This document shows positions 1 through 11,100 of a stretch of 64,000 nt of DNA, piece after piece. The position numbers were made by a program, and so were the translations under genes. Numbering within the stretch: position 1 is the stretch's first letter; every line of letters begins with the position of its first letter. The notes below the pieces were generated by a model. That model was not told the origin of the DNA, searched no databases, and saw only the letters and a list, made by a program, of their open reading frames with translations. The stretch is taken from the NCBI RefSeq assembly GCF_000242455.2, contig NC_019892.1, forward strand, positions 1,674,001 to 1,738,000, written 5' to 3'. The stretch comes from Singulisphaera acidiphila DSM 18658. GTDB lineage: Bacteria > Planctomycetota > Planctomycetia > Isosphaerales > Isosphaeraceae.

Positions 1-736
1 TGGCGAACGCGCCTGAGTGGCTGGCGATCAACGGGGCTTCAGAAACGCGGAGGGCGGCGGCCATCGTTTCGGTAGAGACGTGGGAGATATCCACGAGCAT
101 CCCGACTCGGTTCATCTCGCGGACGACGCGCTCGCCGAAGGGAGTGAGGCCGTGGTGCCGGTGGACGTCGGTGGCGGCGTCGGCCCAGTCGAGGGTGACG
201 TTGTGGGTCAGCGTCATGTAGCGGGCTCCCAGGCGGTGAAAGGCCCGGATCTCAGCCAGATCGTTCTCGATTGCGACTCCCCCCTCGATACCGATCAACG
301 AGGCGATCTTGCCCTCCTTGACGATGCGCTCGAGGTCGTCGGCCGAATAGGCCATCGCGAAGTCATCAGGGTAGCGCTCAACCATGCGGTGGACGAGGTC
401 GATCTGATCGGTGACGGTTCGCGCCGGGTTGGGCTGCCCGCTCGGGATGTAGACCGACCAGAATTGCGCTTTGACCCCCCCCTCACGAAGCCTGGGGATA
501 TCAGTCTGGGTCGCTTCGAGCCGCTTGGAGAGGTCGATCTTCTCGAACCGGACGTCGCCGAGGTCGCGGAGGAGCCAGGGAAGATCGTTGTGTCCGTCGA
601 ACAGGATGGCGGAATCATGGACGCGTCGGGCCCGCTCGGAAACTTCGGTGAGGGGGGGCGCCGCGGCGGCTGAGGTCGTGGCGACGACCAGCCAAACCAT
701 TCCGAGATTGGTGAGTCCTCGGTACTTCCCATTCAT
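1..736 (-). CDS. Membrane dipeptidase (peptidase M19), 3' end cut by window
   Basis: Partial gene on the minus strand, open to the window edge, so about 245 N-terminal residues are visible. A hydrophobic stretch at residues 11-26 looks like a signal peptide, so the enzyme is probably exported. The motif FDGHNDLPW (His49, Asp51) is the first zinc-ligand pair of renal-dipeptidase-like M19 enzymes, and SLIGIEGG supplies the bridging Glu. ARYMTLTHN and LVDISHVS are further family motifs, and the visible part ends in IASHSGAFA. The family hydrolyses dipeptides with a binuclear zinc site. I chose the ATG at 736 because it is the in-frame start just before the signal peptide; an overlapping ATG at 732 is in the wrong frame. 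The C-terminus cannot be judged. Confidence 0.9.
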   Translation of the reverse strand, partial: MNGKYRGLTNLGMVWLVVATTSAAAAPPLTEVSERARRVHDSAILFDGHNDLPWLLRDLGDVRFEKIDLSKRLEATQTDIPRLREGGVKAQFWSVYIPSGQPNPARTVTDQIDLVHRMVERYPDDFAMAYSADDLERIVKEGKIASLIGIEGGVAIENDLAEIRAFHRLGARYMTLTHNVTLDWADAATDVHRHHGLTPFGERVVREMNRVGMLVDISHVSTETMAAALRVSEAPLIASHSGAFA

Positions 737-1033
737 AATGACGATGCTCCTACCCTCGTGATACGATCCCAATCTCGGTAAGGCGTCCCTTGACGAGGAG
801 AGGCGGGACGGCCCACTTATTCTGCGGTCGGGACGGTCGCGGGACAACGGCCAGGGGGGATCGAGTCGGCCGAATCGTGGTCTCCTCCACGCGAGAAAAC
901 GACGGTTCCGTGAGCCTGGGTTCGAATTACGCCAAGTCCCCTGGCGGGAGGACACCCCAATCCGTTAGACTCTTCCTCTTCTGCTCCGGCCGAGTCGGCG
1001 GGAGTGCACACAAATCAATCGACGAGGTGTCCT

Positions 1034-1153
1034 GTGCCGTTCCGTCCTCGCAAGAAGAAAATGCGTCAGGCCAAGTACTCACGCTGCAAGCGATGCGGCG
1101 GCCAGGTTCGTAAGCACATCGCACGCTGCAAGAAGTGCTCGGAAGCGCAGTAA
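1034..1153 (+). CDS. 39-residue basic zinc-ribbon protein
   Basis: Very short gene with a GTG start, GAGG ribosome-binding site about 5 bases upstream, and a strong terminator right after the stop. The product is highly basic (starts MPFRPRKKKMRQAKY) and carries two CxxC knuckles: CKRCGG and CKKC, with His between them. The pattern CxxCG-x5-H-xxx-CxxC is close to the zinc ribbon of ribosomal protein bL32 but the protein is shorter and lacks the usual bL32 N-terminus. Binding of zinc and of nucleic acid is inferred from the cysteines and charge. I do not recognise a named family with certainty. Codon use, start signal and terminator support a real gene. Confidence 0.72.
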   Translation: MPFRPRKKKMRQAKYSRCKRCGGQVRKHIARCKKCSEAQ

Positions 1154-1167
1154 GGTTTTTGGGATTT

Positions 1168-1217
1168 GAGGGGGAGGCGGATGCCCGGAATCGGTGATTC
1201 CCCCTCTCCTTTTTTTT
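1168..1217 (+). terminator. Rho-independent terminator after the zinc-ribbon gene
   Basis: GAGGGGGA (1168-1175) pairs perfectly with TCCCCCTC (1199-1206), followed by CC and a run of eight T. It lies 15 bases after the stop codon of the 39-residue gene. Confidence 0.8.
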
Positions 1218-1737
1218 CTCTTGTTTCTTGAACTGCCGAGTCACTCCCCCGTCGCTCTGCTCGTGTGACCACCTCACGAAGCCGGAGAACTCTTGCGATC
1301 GACTGTCCCATTCTCATGGGCCGTCAGATCGTTCTTTTTTTGCGCCTTGTCGCAACTCAACAAATGAGTCTCGAGCCGGGGCCGACTGCACGTCCCCCCT
1401 TCTGTAAAGCGGATACGGGCCGCTATCGCTGCTTTAGCCTTCGCTTACGACAAGCTTGACCTCGCCACCTTTCCCCCTTGGTAAAGGGGATCACCGAGGT
1501 GAGATGTCGGCGGTCGTACTCGAGCGGTACTTCCTTCCATGCTGGTCTTGATCCCGGTGATCGTCGATTCGCCAACGATGGCGGCCTGACTCTTGTCGTA
1601 GGTCGCCTCGTTTGTTAGTTTCGGCCATCAGCCTCCTACGGGCTCGGACCGGAGCGAGGGCGATCACCCGTTTTTTAGACTTGAGTGTCCCGCTCGGTCG
1701 GTCGTCCGTTGGCATCCCTTTTGAGGAAACCAAAGAG
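1218..1737. other. Intergenic region, no gene recognised
   Basis: About 520 bases before the first glycosidase-like gene. Open frames here are short and show no family motif; the frame of the downstream gene extends upstream to 1612 but without signal peptide or conserved sequence. A promoter for the downstream gene is expected here but I cannot point to one. Confidence 0.5.
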
Positions 1738-2793
1738 ATGAGCCAGAGCTTGAGGACCATTGTGACGTCTGCCTTGGTGGCGGCTGCATGTCTACTTCTG
1801 GCGGAGTGGGCCGTTGCTGCCGACCCGGTCGAAGGACCCGTGGAGCCGACGCGCGAGTTCGAGATCAGGAACGATCGCGCGGTGCTGGCCGGCAAGGAGA
1901 TCGATCTTTGGGGCCTCAGGTGCGGCAACGCGTTGCTCAGTGACACGGTTACTGAGCGTCATATTAACAATTTCGATAATATGGTTGCCCACGGGATCAA
2001 CTTTCTGGGCCTCTACATCCAAGGGTCCAATGGCGGATGGCCCGACATTGATGCGGGGCTGAACGGCTATCGGCGCGATGGTCGCCTCAAGCCGGACGTC
2101 GCCCGCCGCTTGGAGTGGCTGGTTCGCGAAGCGGATAAGCGGGGAATGGTCGTCATGGTTGGCCTCTTCTCGCCCCGCAAAGATCAGGATTTCTACGATG
2201 AGGCGGCCATCAAACGCGCCGTCGAGGAGACAGGCCAATTTCTTGTGCGTCGTAAGCTCAAAAATGTTTTCGTCGACATGATGCATGAATATGACCATCC
2301 CGAACGAATCGACCACGAAATTTTCCGCGAGCCCGGGGGTGAGGCCAAGAAGGCCAAGCTGACCGCCTGGTTCAAGGCGGTCGCCCCCGACATCGAGGTC
2401 GGCGTCTGCCCGACGCACAAATCGGGAACGGCCGACACCTACCCTGGCATGGACGTGCGAATCATCCAGAAGGAGGCGGAGATTCCGTCCCAGGGTTTTG
2501 TGGTCAACGTTGAGACCCACAAGCAGGACGCCTATCAGAACGACGGCTGGTTCAACGATGGGCACAAAGCGGCCATCTTTGCCGACTGCGAACGCTACCT
2601 GAGGGCGCCCAACGCCGTCATGCTTTTTCACAGCGCCTATTGCCAGGGAATCACGAATTTCAGCGGCACGGCCCCCCACCCCGAGATGGGTGGCTACGGC
2701 ACCGGACCCACCGACCGTGGCATCCGGTTCTACTACGAGTGGGTCCGGGACAACGTCGGCCGTTACGAGTACCCCCGGCACATCTCCAAATAG
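1738..2793 (+). CDS. Secreted glycoside hydrolase-like (TIM barrel) protein, copy 1
   Basis: 351 residues. Start at ATG 1738 because it opens a clear signal peptide (residues 1-28, ending AEWAVAA); the frame could extend upstream to 1612 but that part has no coding character. The mature part begins with FEIRNDRAVLAGKEIDLWG, a beta entry typical of GH5/GH2-type TIM barrels, followed by ITAHGINF-like and EADKRGMVV strands. Candidate acidic catalytic residues are Glu184 (MMHEYDHP) and Glu259 (NVETH); this is inference. The substrate is unknown. The next intact gene (3032-4081) is a close paralogue, so the pair arose by tandem duplication. Confidence 0.75.
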   Translation: MSQSLRTIVTSALVAAACLLLAEWAVAADPVEGPVEPTREFEIRNDRAVLAGKEIDLWGLRCGNALLSDTVTERHINNFDNMVAHGINFLGLYIQGSNGGWPDIDAGLNGYRRDGRLKPDVARRLEWLVREADKRGMVVMVGLFSPRKDQDFYDEAAIKRAVEETGQFLVRRKLKNVFVDMMHEYDHPERIDHEIFREPGGEAKKAKLTAWFKAVAPDIEVGVCPTHKSGTADTYPGMDVRIIQKEAEIPSQGFVVNVETHKQDAYQNDGWFNDGHKAAIFADCERYLRAPNAVMLFHSAYCQGITNFSGTAPHPEMGGYGTGPTDRGIRFYYEWVRDNVGRYEYPRHISK

Positions 2794-2805
2794 TCCATGC
2801 TCTGA

Positions 2806-2985
2806 TTGTCCTCGGACAATAATGCCATCGCTCGCACAGGGGCTTGGAGCTTCTATGCGAGTGGAGTGAACGTCCTGATGACCGGCGGGCATGTGCAATT
2901 CGTCACGAACCGCGCGAATGTCGCCACCTGGCATTCGATCCCCATGCGGAGCGGCGGCGAGGTCATCTCGTTCGACTCGCTCTGA
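2806..2985 (+). pseudogene. 3' remnant of a DUF1559 gene
   Basis: An open frame of about 60 codons that begins just after an in-frame stop and ends TGA at 2983-2985, with no start. It reads ...WSFYASGVNVLMTGG, then VQFVTN, and ends SGGEVISFDSL. This matches, position by position, the C-terminus of the DUF1559 proteins in this window ([31 protein letters not shown]). The pilin-like N-terminus and the body of the protein are absent. It lies between the two paralogous glycosidase-like genes and probably marks a rearrangement breakpoint. Confidence 0.75.
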
Positions 2986-3031
2986 CCGGCCTCGAAATTT
3001 GAATATCTTTTCTTGTTTTGGAGTGGACGAG

Positions 3032-4081
3032 ATGCCGATGACGCGCACCCTGGGAGCGATCCTCGCTCTGGTCTCCCTCTCCGGGTTGCTTAGCCCCGGC
3101 GTGGCATGGGTCAAGGCCGATACCCCGGCGCCTCAGCCGACCAAGGAGTTCGAGATCCGGGACAATCAGGCTTTTTTGGGGGGGCAACCGGTCAAGCTCT
3201 GGGGGATTCGCTGCAACAATGCGCTGATGAGCCCGGCCGTGACCGAACGGCATATTCGCTGCCTCGACACGATGACAGCCCACGGGATCAACCTGATCAG
3301 TGTCGCCCTCCAGGGCACGAATGGCGGCTTTCCCAGCGTTGACGCCGGGCCCAACGGATACCGGAGCGACGGCACCCTTCGCCCCGACTTCGTCGATCGA
3401 CTCGAAGAACTGATCCGTGAAGCGGACAAGCGGGATATGGTTGTCGCCCTCTACCTGCTCCAACCGCGCAAGGATCAGGAACTTCGCGACGAAGCCGCAG
3501 TGAAGCGGGCCATGGAGGAGACCGGTCGATTCTTGACCGAGCGGCGTCTGAAGAATGTTTTCGTCAACCTGATGCACGAGTTCAGCCATCCCGTGCGGGC
3601 CGACCATGACATCCTCCGCGAGCCTGACGGGCCGACGAAGAAGGCCAAGTTGGCCGCCTGGTTCCATGCGACCGCTCCCGACATCGAGGCCGGTGTCTGC
3701 CCGAACCACAAGTCAGGCTCAGCCGTCGACTATCCGGGCGTGCAGATCCGCTTCTTCCAGGAGGAGATGCCGATCCCCGAGCAGGGCTTCGTCGTCAATG
3801 CCGAGACTCACGACAACGATGAACCAGGAAACGAAGGCATCTTCAACGCGTTCCATCTCGATTCGATGAAGAAGGATTGGGCGAACTACCTGACGCTCCC
3901 GCGCGGTGCCATGATCTTCCACAGCGCCTACGGCGAAGGAGTCAGCACGGCAACCGGCACGGGCCCGAATCCCGAGCGGGGCGGCTACGGCTCAGGAGAG
4001 AAGGATCGCGGGGTCCGGTTCTACTACGATTGGCTCCGCGAAAACGTCGGCCGCTGGGAGTACCCCAAGCACGTCAAGTAG
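3032..4081 (+). CDS. Secreted glycoside hydrolase-like (TIM barrel) protein, copy 2
   Basis: 349 residues, start ATG 3032 opening a signal peptide (residues 1-30, ending AWVKADT). An upstream extension of the frame to 2891 overlaps the DUF1559 remnant in another frame and was not used. The body aligns without large gaps to copy 1: FEIRDNQAFLGGQPVKLWG, EADKRDMVV, NLMHEFSHP, FVVNAETH, IFHSAYGEG, VRFYYDWLRENVGRWEYP. The same two acidic candidates are conserved (Glu in MHEF and in NAETH). Function as a glycosidase is inferred from the fold pattern only; substrate unknown. Confidence 0.75.
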   Translation: MPMTRTLGAILALVSLSGLLSPGVAWVKADTPAPQPTKEFEIRDNQAFLGGQPVKLWGIRCNNALMSPAVTERHIRCLDTMTAHGINLISVALQGTNGGFPSVDAGPNGYRSDGTLRPDFVDRLEELIREADKRDMVVALYLLQPRKDQELRDEAAVKRAMEETGRFLTERRLKNVFVNLMHEFSHPVRADHDILREPDGPTKKAKLAAWFHATAPDIEAGVCPNHKSGSAVDYPGVQIRFFQEEMPIPEQGFVVNAETHDNDEPGNEGIFNAFHLDSMKKDWANYLTLPRGAMIFHSAYGEGVSTATGTGPNPERGGYGSGEKDRGVRFYYDWLRENVGRWEYPKHVK

Positions 4082-5122
4082 GAGCGGCCGTCCCGCGCTT
4101 CGCGCTAGCCGACGCATGATCCTGAGCAGGAGACTGGTGGGACTTGGGTTGCGTTCTGTGCCCAAGTATCGAGGTCCCTGATATTCAGGAACAAGGTGTC
4201 CCATCGAGCGATTTTCGTGTGAGCTGTGTCTCTTTTTTCAGAGTGGTCCGAGCGGGTGAACGTGACTCAAGAATGACCGTCGCAAGAGTTCAACTCTAAC
4301 CAGACAACGGCGTCAGCCCTGGGGTCGTAGGTGCCCCGCCCGCTTTTGAAGCGGAGACTGCTCCAACGCATGACGGCTGCCGCCTTGATCTGTCATCTCG
4401 CGCTCCGATGAGCGAGGGCCTTTCATCTCCGTCGTCACGAATCGATGAGATGACCTGCGTACGTAACCTCCCCACGGTGCGATTCATCACTCCGAGTTTG
4501 GTCGGCCACTGACAGCAAACCCACGCGAAGCCGCCGACGCTCACAGGGAGAGTTAGCCCCCTGAGTGGCCATCTTGGCAGCGCAGGTCGTAAGGTAAAGT
4601 AACCGGGCCACGCTTCGTAGCGCTCGGCCGACCTTTGCTCACTACCGTGTCATTTTATCAAAAACGTCCGACTGACGGTTATGGCCTTGCAGGCTAGCCG
4701 AAGCCCTTCCGTGAAGAATGAGATAAGCGATCTCAACTAAGCATGTATCATGGTTCACGCTAGGCAGTAAGCCTAAAAATACGTGAATCGAGAAATTTTT
4801 TTTCGCTATAACTTTTGTTATTCTGGGTGTTTAAGTGTTTTTCGGATATCTTGGTGACGCCATCCTGTGAGTAGTCTCTTGCGAGCGCCAGCGCAACAAT
4901 TCATATTGGCCCATCGCTGATCTAATTTTCAGGGATGCATGTAAGAAAACACGCTCCCAAACAAAAATAGTCAACGGAATTCTACGCAAATACTGAACTA
5001 GCAGAAGAATTCGCGTTTGCTGTTCTTATTCGTCCTTGACCGAAGACTCTCCCCCCCGGTCTTCTTCTCGGCATTGTTGCGCGCCGAGATAGGTGGCCGG
5101 TCCACGATCCAAGGACACCACC
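4082..5122. other. Long intergenic region, AT-rich towards its 3' end
   Basis: About 1 kb without a convincing gene. The first half has ordinary GC content; from about 4740 to 5000 the sequence becomes markedly AT-rich, which fits the upstream boundary of the RHS island. No tRNA, no long inverted repeat and no recognised protein motif were seen. The RHS gene start is preceded by AAGGA at about 5111-5115. Confidence 0.5.
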
Positions 5123-8100
5123 ATGAGCCGTCGTCGCCAGAAGTCCTACCAGAGCTCCTTCGATGCTCTGGAAGCGCGAATTGTACTGGGGTATTTCTCG
5201 AGCGGTCCCATTGAGGAGACCCCCCTCCCTACGGGGCCGACCTGTTGCCCCGGTAGCCCAATCTACTCGCCTCAGCCCAATACCGGAGCTGGGCCGGCAG
5301 TTGCGACGACCAAACCCGTGCGCAGCTTCGATGGTACCCCGCTCATCTTTACGGCCGATCTCCAGGCGAGTGCGTCCCCGTTTGGACAGTCCTGGGGCCA
5401 TACCCGGACCTGGAGCGGGTTGAATAATTCTGGCCCCAACGGCAACGGCTGGGCCATCAGCGAACTCCCCTATATCGTCGTCGCCGGAGGCACGAACGGG
5501 GCGTCAACTCCTGGCGGGACCCCTGGTACCGGCATTATGCCAGGTACAGGGCAGGACGATCGAATCACGGTCGTCGCGGGCGGCACCACTGCGTTCACGT
5601 TCTCAATTCCTGGCACCGGCCCGTATACCTCCTACGCCCCATGGGGTGCTGAGCCGAGCAAGCTTGAGTATATCCCCAACCCTTCGCCGGCGCTCCGTTT
5701 GACCGACCCCCAGGGAAACGTCACCGAGTTCTATGACGTCCGCCGCGATTTGAACGGCAAGCCCGTCGCCGGCTCGATGGCGGAGAATCTGGCTCAGAAG
5801 TACGGCCGATTCAAGAGCTACACCTCGGCCAATGGTTCAACCAAGAGCACTGCCAGCTACGACTCCAGCGGGTCTCTGACGAGCGTCACCTTCAACGATA
5901 CCGCCACAGGTGACGCCGGACGGCTGAGCTACGCTTATGCAACCGTGACCAATGATCTGGTCACGGCCGTGGTAGGGACGCCGGCACAACTCTTGGCGAG
6001 CGTCACACTCCAGCGCCCCGACGGGTCAGGCAGCTGGAAGGCTGTGCAGCGTGCTCAGTATACCTACTACACGGGGCGGGTCTCCAACGGCATGGGGGGG
6101 TGGCAGAACGACCTCAACGGCCGCCTGGGTGACCTGAAGTTGGCTGAGATCGAGAATGCCATCGTCTCAGGAGGATCGACCACCTGGTACGGGGTCGAGA
6201 GCAAATACTATCGCTATTATAAGTTTACTGGCGAGTCGAACAACGTTACGTCGAAAGGACCGACGAACAACGCCGCCACGACTGGCGGCCCGAGCCCGAT
6301 CCAGCCGGCGTTTGGCGCTTACAATCCTAATGCACCCGCCGCTTCCGACATGCTCCTCTTCAGCGGGCTCAAGACCGTGATTGAAGGCGAATCGTTGGCG
6401 CGGTTGGCCGCCGCTGTCCCAGGCTATCAGGCAGCGTCAGACACAACTCTAATGGCGTATGTGAACCACTTTTTCAAGTACGAGCGATGGGCTGATCATG
6501 TTGGTGCAGATGGCAATGCAGAAACCTTCGGGGCAGACTCATGGAACTCTAATAATAACTATTTCTTGCGGACTGGCTACCGCATGGGCAGTCGGTATCG
6601 AGTTGTCGAAGAGGTTGCACAAGGGGCCGGATGCTCAGCCTGCACCGGTGGTCAAGGCACTTACAAGTACGAGTACGCCGCCAATAATTTTGACAAAACT
6701 TATGCATATGAGACGACTGCTATAGGCTACAATTCGATTGAGTATAATACCTGGCGAATGAAGACCACGGAGTTTCTGCCGAATAATACCACCGCTTGGG
6801 GGGACAACGATCGTCAGATCGTCTACACGAACGAAGTCGGCCAGGCTCTTTTGAGTGTATTCGTGGACGTCGATCGCGTAAGTTTGGCTGTGATGGATAT
6901 GCAGGCACCTTTAATGTCAAGCGGTGGTGCTGTGATTACGCTCACTGTTCCCAGCCATCCCTACAGCACTGGAGACCGCATTGCCATAACCGGCGTTCTT
7001 CCGCAATTGTATAACGGTGTGTTCACCGTGACTCGGGTCAACGCCAACACACTTCGATTCACTCTCCCCTATAATTATTATGGTCCTGGCATAGATGGCT
7101 CCATGGTCGTGCCAACGCCGTATTTCGACCAAGCCACGGTTACCCGTGTGATTGGCGAGTGGGCGACCTACTATCGGTACGACAACCAAGGACGATTGAT
7201 CCTGCACGCCGAGCCGTCGGCAATTAGCGGTTACGATGATGCTTACAGCGATCTGTTGCATGAGGTTAGCGGCAACTATCAGTACCTCAACGACAACAGT
7301 GGCTTCATCCAGACATTCAGCTATTACACGAGTACGACGGCAACAGACATTGTCGCTGGCGGTGCCTCCGGCCTCCTGAAGAGCACGTACGTACAACGAG
7401 GAGAGGTCGGCACGCAGATCGTCCAGGGGGTTATGACCTATTACGCCCGAACCACGGGCGGGGCGACGGTTTATCAAATCGCCACCGACACGGTTTTCGG
7501 CCTGGACAGTGGAACCGCGCTTGACTTCTCCGACCGCAATCCTCGCACGACCAGCTACGCCTACACCTGGTTCACAGGCACGAATCAGGTCGAGTCGACG
7601 ACCGTCCGACTGCCTGTCATCTCATCGAACCAGTACGGGCCGGGCACTGCGGACGTCATGACCGTGGTCAATGACAAGTACGGGCGGCCAATCTGGACCA
7701 AGGACGGTGGCGGTTTTATCAACTTCATTGCCTATGACTCCCTGACAGGGGCTGTCGTCAAGACGATCAGGGACGTTAACACGACCCGGACAAGTGACTT
7801 CACGGCCCTGCCAAGCGGTTGGGTGACGCCCGTCGGCGGCGGCTTGCACCTGATCACGCGATCTGAGGTTGACGGCCTGGGACGTACGATCAAGGAAATC
7901 GACCCCAATGGCAACGTCACCTATATCGTTTTCAACGATGCGCAGCACGAGTATCGGATCTACCGTGGCTGGAATGCAACAACGCACACCACCACCGGAC
8001 CGATCGAGGTCATACGCGAGTACCGCCCCGTTGCGGGCGCCCCTGCAGGGCAGCAAGCGGTCTATTACGAGGTCTTGACGACCAACGCCTCTCCCACGTT

Positions 8101-11100
8101 CAACCTCGTGACTGGCGCTCCGACGGGTCAGGAGATCATCAACGGGAGTAACATCCAGAGCCTTCGCAGAGACATCACCAATAGCGGCGGCCAGATTATT
8201 GAGTCCGATGTTTACTTTTCATTTGCGGGACTCACCTATTCTGTTTCAACGGCTCAGCTCGGCGCCGCGAGCAACAATAGCACAACCGGAAACTACCATG
8301 CCGACATCTATCACTATGACCAGCGTGGCCGCCTTGATCGGGTGTTGAACCCGACTGGTACCATCACACGCACAGTTCATGACGACCTGGGGCGGGTTGT
8401 CAGTGTTTGGGTTGGCACCAACGATACAGGCGCAACCGATTTCGATCCGCATGGTGCTGGTGCGCCTAACAATATGGTTCAAGTTAGTGGTTACGTGTAT
8501 GACAACGGCGGTGTCGGCGACAGCAATCTGACCAAGGCTACGCTCTATCCCGGTGGAGGGGCCGCCGCAAGAGTCACTGACTATTTCTACGACTGGCGAG
8601 ACCGGCTCATCGCGAGCAAAGTCGGCGTCCAGGCGAGCGAGGCGACTGACGTTAATCGGCCGATCACCTATCTGACCCTGAACAACCTGGGCCAGACGAT
8701 CGTCAACGAAGTCTTCGACGGTGATGGCATCACCATTACGGACGCCAATGGTGATGGTGTTCCCGACAAGCCGAATTCGTCGTTCCGGCGTGCTTTGTCA
8801 ACGTACGATTACGACAACCAGGGGCGTCTTTTTCTGTCTAAGTCCTACGCTGTTGACCAAGTTACGGGAACGGATAGCTGGATAGCTTATCTTTTTGTAG
8901 GGTACTGGTACGACCAACGTGGAAATATTATTAGGCATCAAGTCCCGGGGGGGCTCACGCAAGAGATCGTCTACGATGGAGCCGGGAGGAAAGTTAAGAT
9001 CTACACGTCTGATGGACGAGGTGGATCCGACTGGGATGATGCAAACACGCCCAATTTTGACCTCGTCCTCGAGCAAGTGGATTATCTGTACGACGCCAAC
9101 GGCAACGTGCTGCTCACGACCACTTACGAACGAAGTCACGACGATTTATACCCAGGCGCACTTAGTAATCCGGTGTTCCCTCACGCCCCACGCGTTTCTT
9201 ATGTCGCCAGCTACTACGACGCCCTCGATCGACCTACGGCCGTTGTCAATCTTGGCACCAATGGTGGATCGACCTATTTGTGGACTTCAACCATCCCCAA
9301 TCGGTCCGACACGGCGTTGGTGACAAGTTACGATTACGACGATGCAGGATGGCTACGGACTGTCACTGACCCGCGTGGCATCGCCAGCAGGACGTTTCAC
9401 GATGCCATGGGGAGGACGACCAAGACGATTGAGGCTTATACCAATGGTATCCCCACCGACACGACCAACAAGACCATCGAGTACACTTACAACGGCAATG
9501 GAAATCTCGTTGCCTTGAATGTCGTCCTGCCGGGGGGTGGCCGACAGACGACCGAGTACGTTTACGGTGTCAACACGACGGGGGGGAGTGCCCTCGTCAG
9601 CAATAATCTGGTGGCCGAGGTGCGCCACCCCGACAAGAGTACCGGCGCGGCCAGTGGGACCGAAAAGGAGGTCTTCACCTACAATGCCTTGGGGCAGGTC
9701 AAGACGGCAACCGATCGCAATGGAACGACTCACACATACACCTACGACGTACTGGGCCGCCAGATCTCCGACGCAATCACGACGTCGGGAAGTGGAATCG
9801 ACCGGAGCGTCTTACGCCTCGAGACCACCTACGATGTTGCGGGCCGGCCGGTATTTCTGACAAGCTACAACGCAGCTAGCGGTGGTAGCGTGGTCAACCA
9901 GGTGCTTCGAGTCTACAACGGCTTCGGCCAACTTATTACCGAATACCAATCGCACAGCGGAGCAGTGAACACTTCTACGACACCGAAAGTCCAGTATGGC
10001 TATACGGCATCTTATGCAATCTACGGTCGCAACTTCAGCCGTCTTACCAGCATGACTTATCCTGACGGTCGGATCCTCCGTTACGGCTATACTGTCGGTA
10101 TGGACGATTACATCAGCCGGATTGGCTACCTGGCTGACGATAATGGATCAGGTGGTGTCGGTATCCACCTGGAAGATTATAAATACCTTGGTCTGAATAC
10201 CGTCGTCAGCCGCTCACGCCCCGAGCCTGGTGTGAGTCTGTCCTATATCAAGCGGACTGGTGAGTCGAACGGAGACGCTGGCGACCAATACACGGGGCTG
10301 GACCGCTTCGGCCGAATCATCGATCAGCGCTGGCTCAATCCCTCCACCGGCACGGCCACCGACCGATTCCAGTACGGCTACGATCGCAATGGGAACCGAC
10401 TATACCGTGACAATCTGCTCGACTCAGCGATGGACGAGCTCTACCACGCCAGTGGTTCCGGCAACGGCTACGACTCGCTCAATCAACTGACCGGGTTCGT
10501 TCGGGGGGCGCTGTCGGCGTCTACACCTGGTGGTACTCTAGATACGGTTTCCAGTCCGTCGCGGAGCCAGGCATGGGACTTCGACGCATTGGGTAACTGG
10601 AAGAGCGTCTCAACCAACGGAACTTCCCAGACCCGGAACCACAACGCCCAGAACCAGGTGACCGGGGTTGGCGCTTCGACGTTGACCTACGACGCCAACG
10701 GAAACATGACGACCGATGAGACAGGGCGGAGGTTTGTCTATGACGGCTGGAACCGCCTCATGGAGGTAAAGAATTCCAACAATAACCTTCTGGTGGATTA
10801 TACCTATGATTCTCTCGGCCGGCGGATCTCCGGCGACAATGGCACGGTGGTGCATCTCTATTACTCAGCCCAGTGGCAGATGCTTGAGGAACGAATCAGC
10901 GGAGTTGCCGTTGCCCAGAATGTATGGAGTCCGACTTACGTCGATGCCTTGGTGCTAAGGGATCGCGATGTCATCAGCGGCCTCGATGGAATCCTCGAAG
11001 AGCGGCTTTACGTCCAGCAGGATGCCAACTGGAATGTGACAGCAATCACGGATAGAACCGGAGCAGTGGTCGAACGATACATTTACGATCCTTATGGGCA

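Noticed and set aside
17..673. 218-codon plus-strand frame over the dipeptidase
   Set aside because: It is antisense to a clear M19 dipeptidase; high GC keeps the opposite strand open.
295..732. Minus-strand frame starting at 732
   Set aside because: Wrong frame of the dipeptidase; the true frame starts at 736 and carries the zinc motif.
4296..4544. 82-codon minus-strand frame in the long intergenic region
   Set aside because: No motif, no ribosome-binding site and no neighbour logic.
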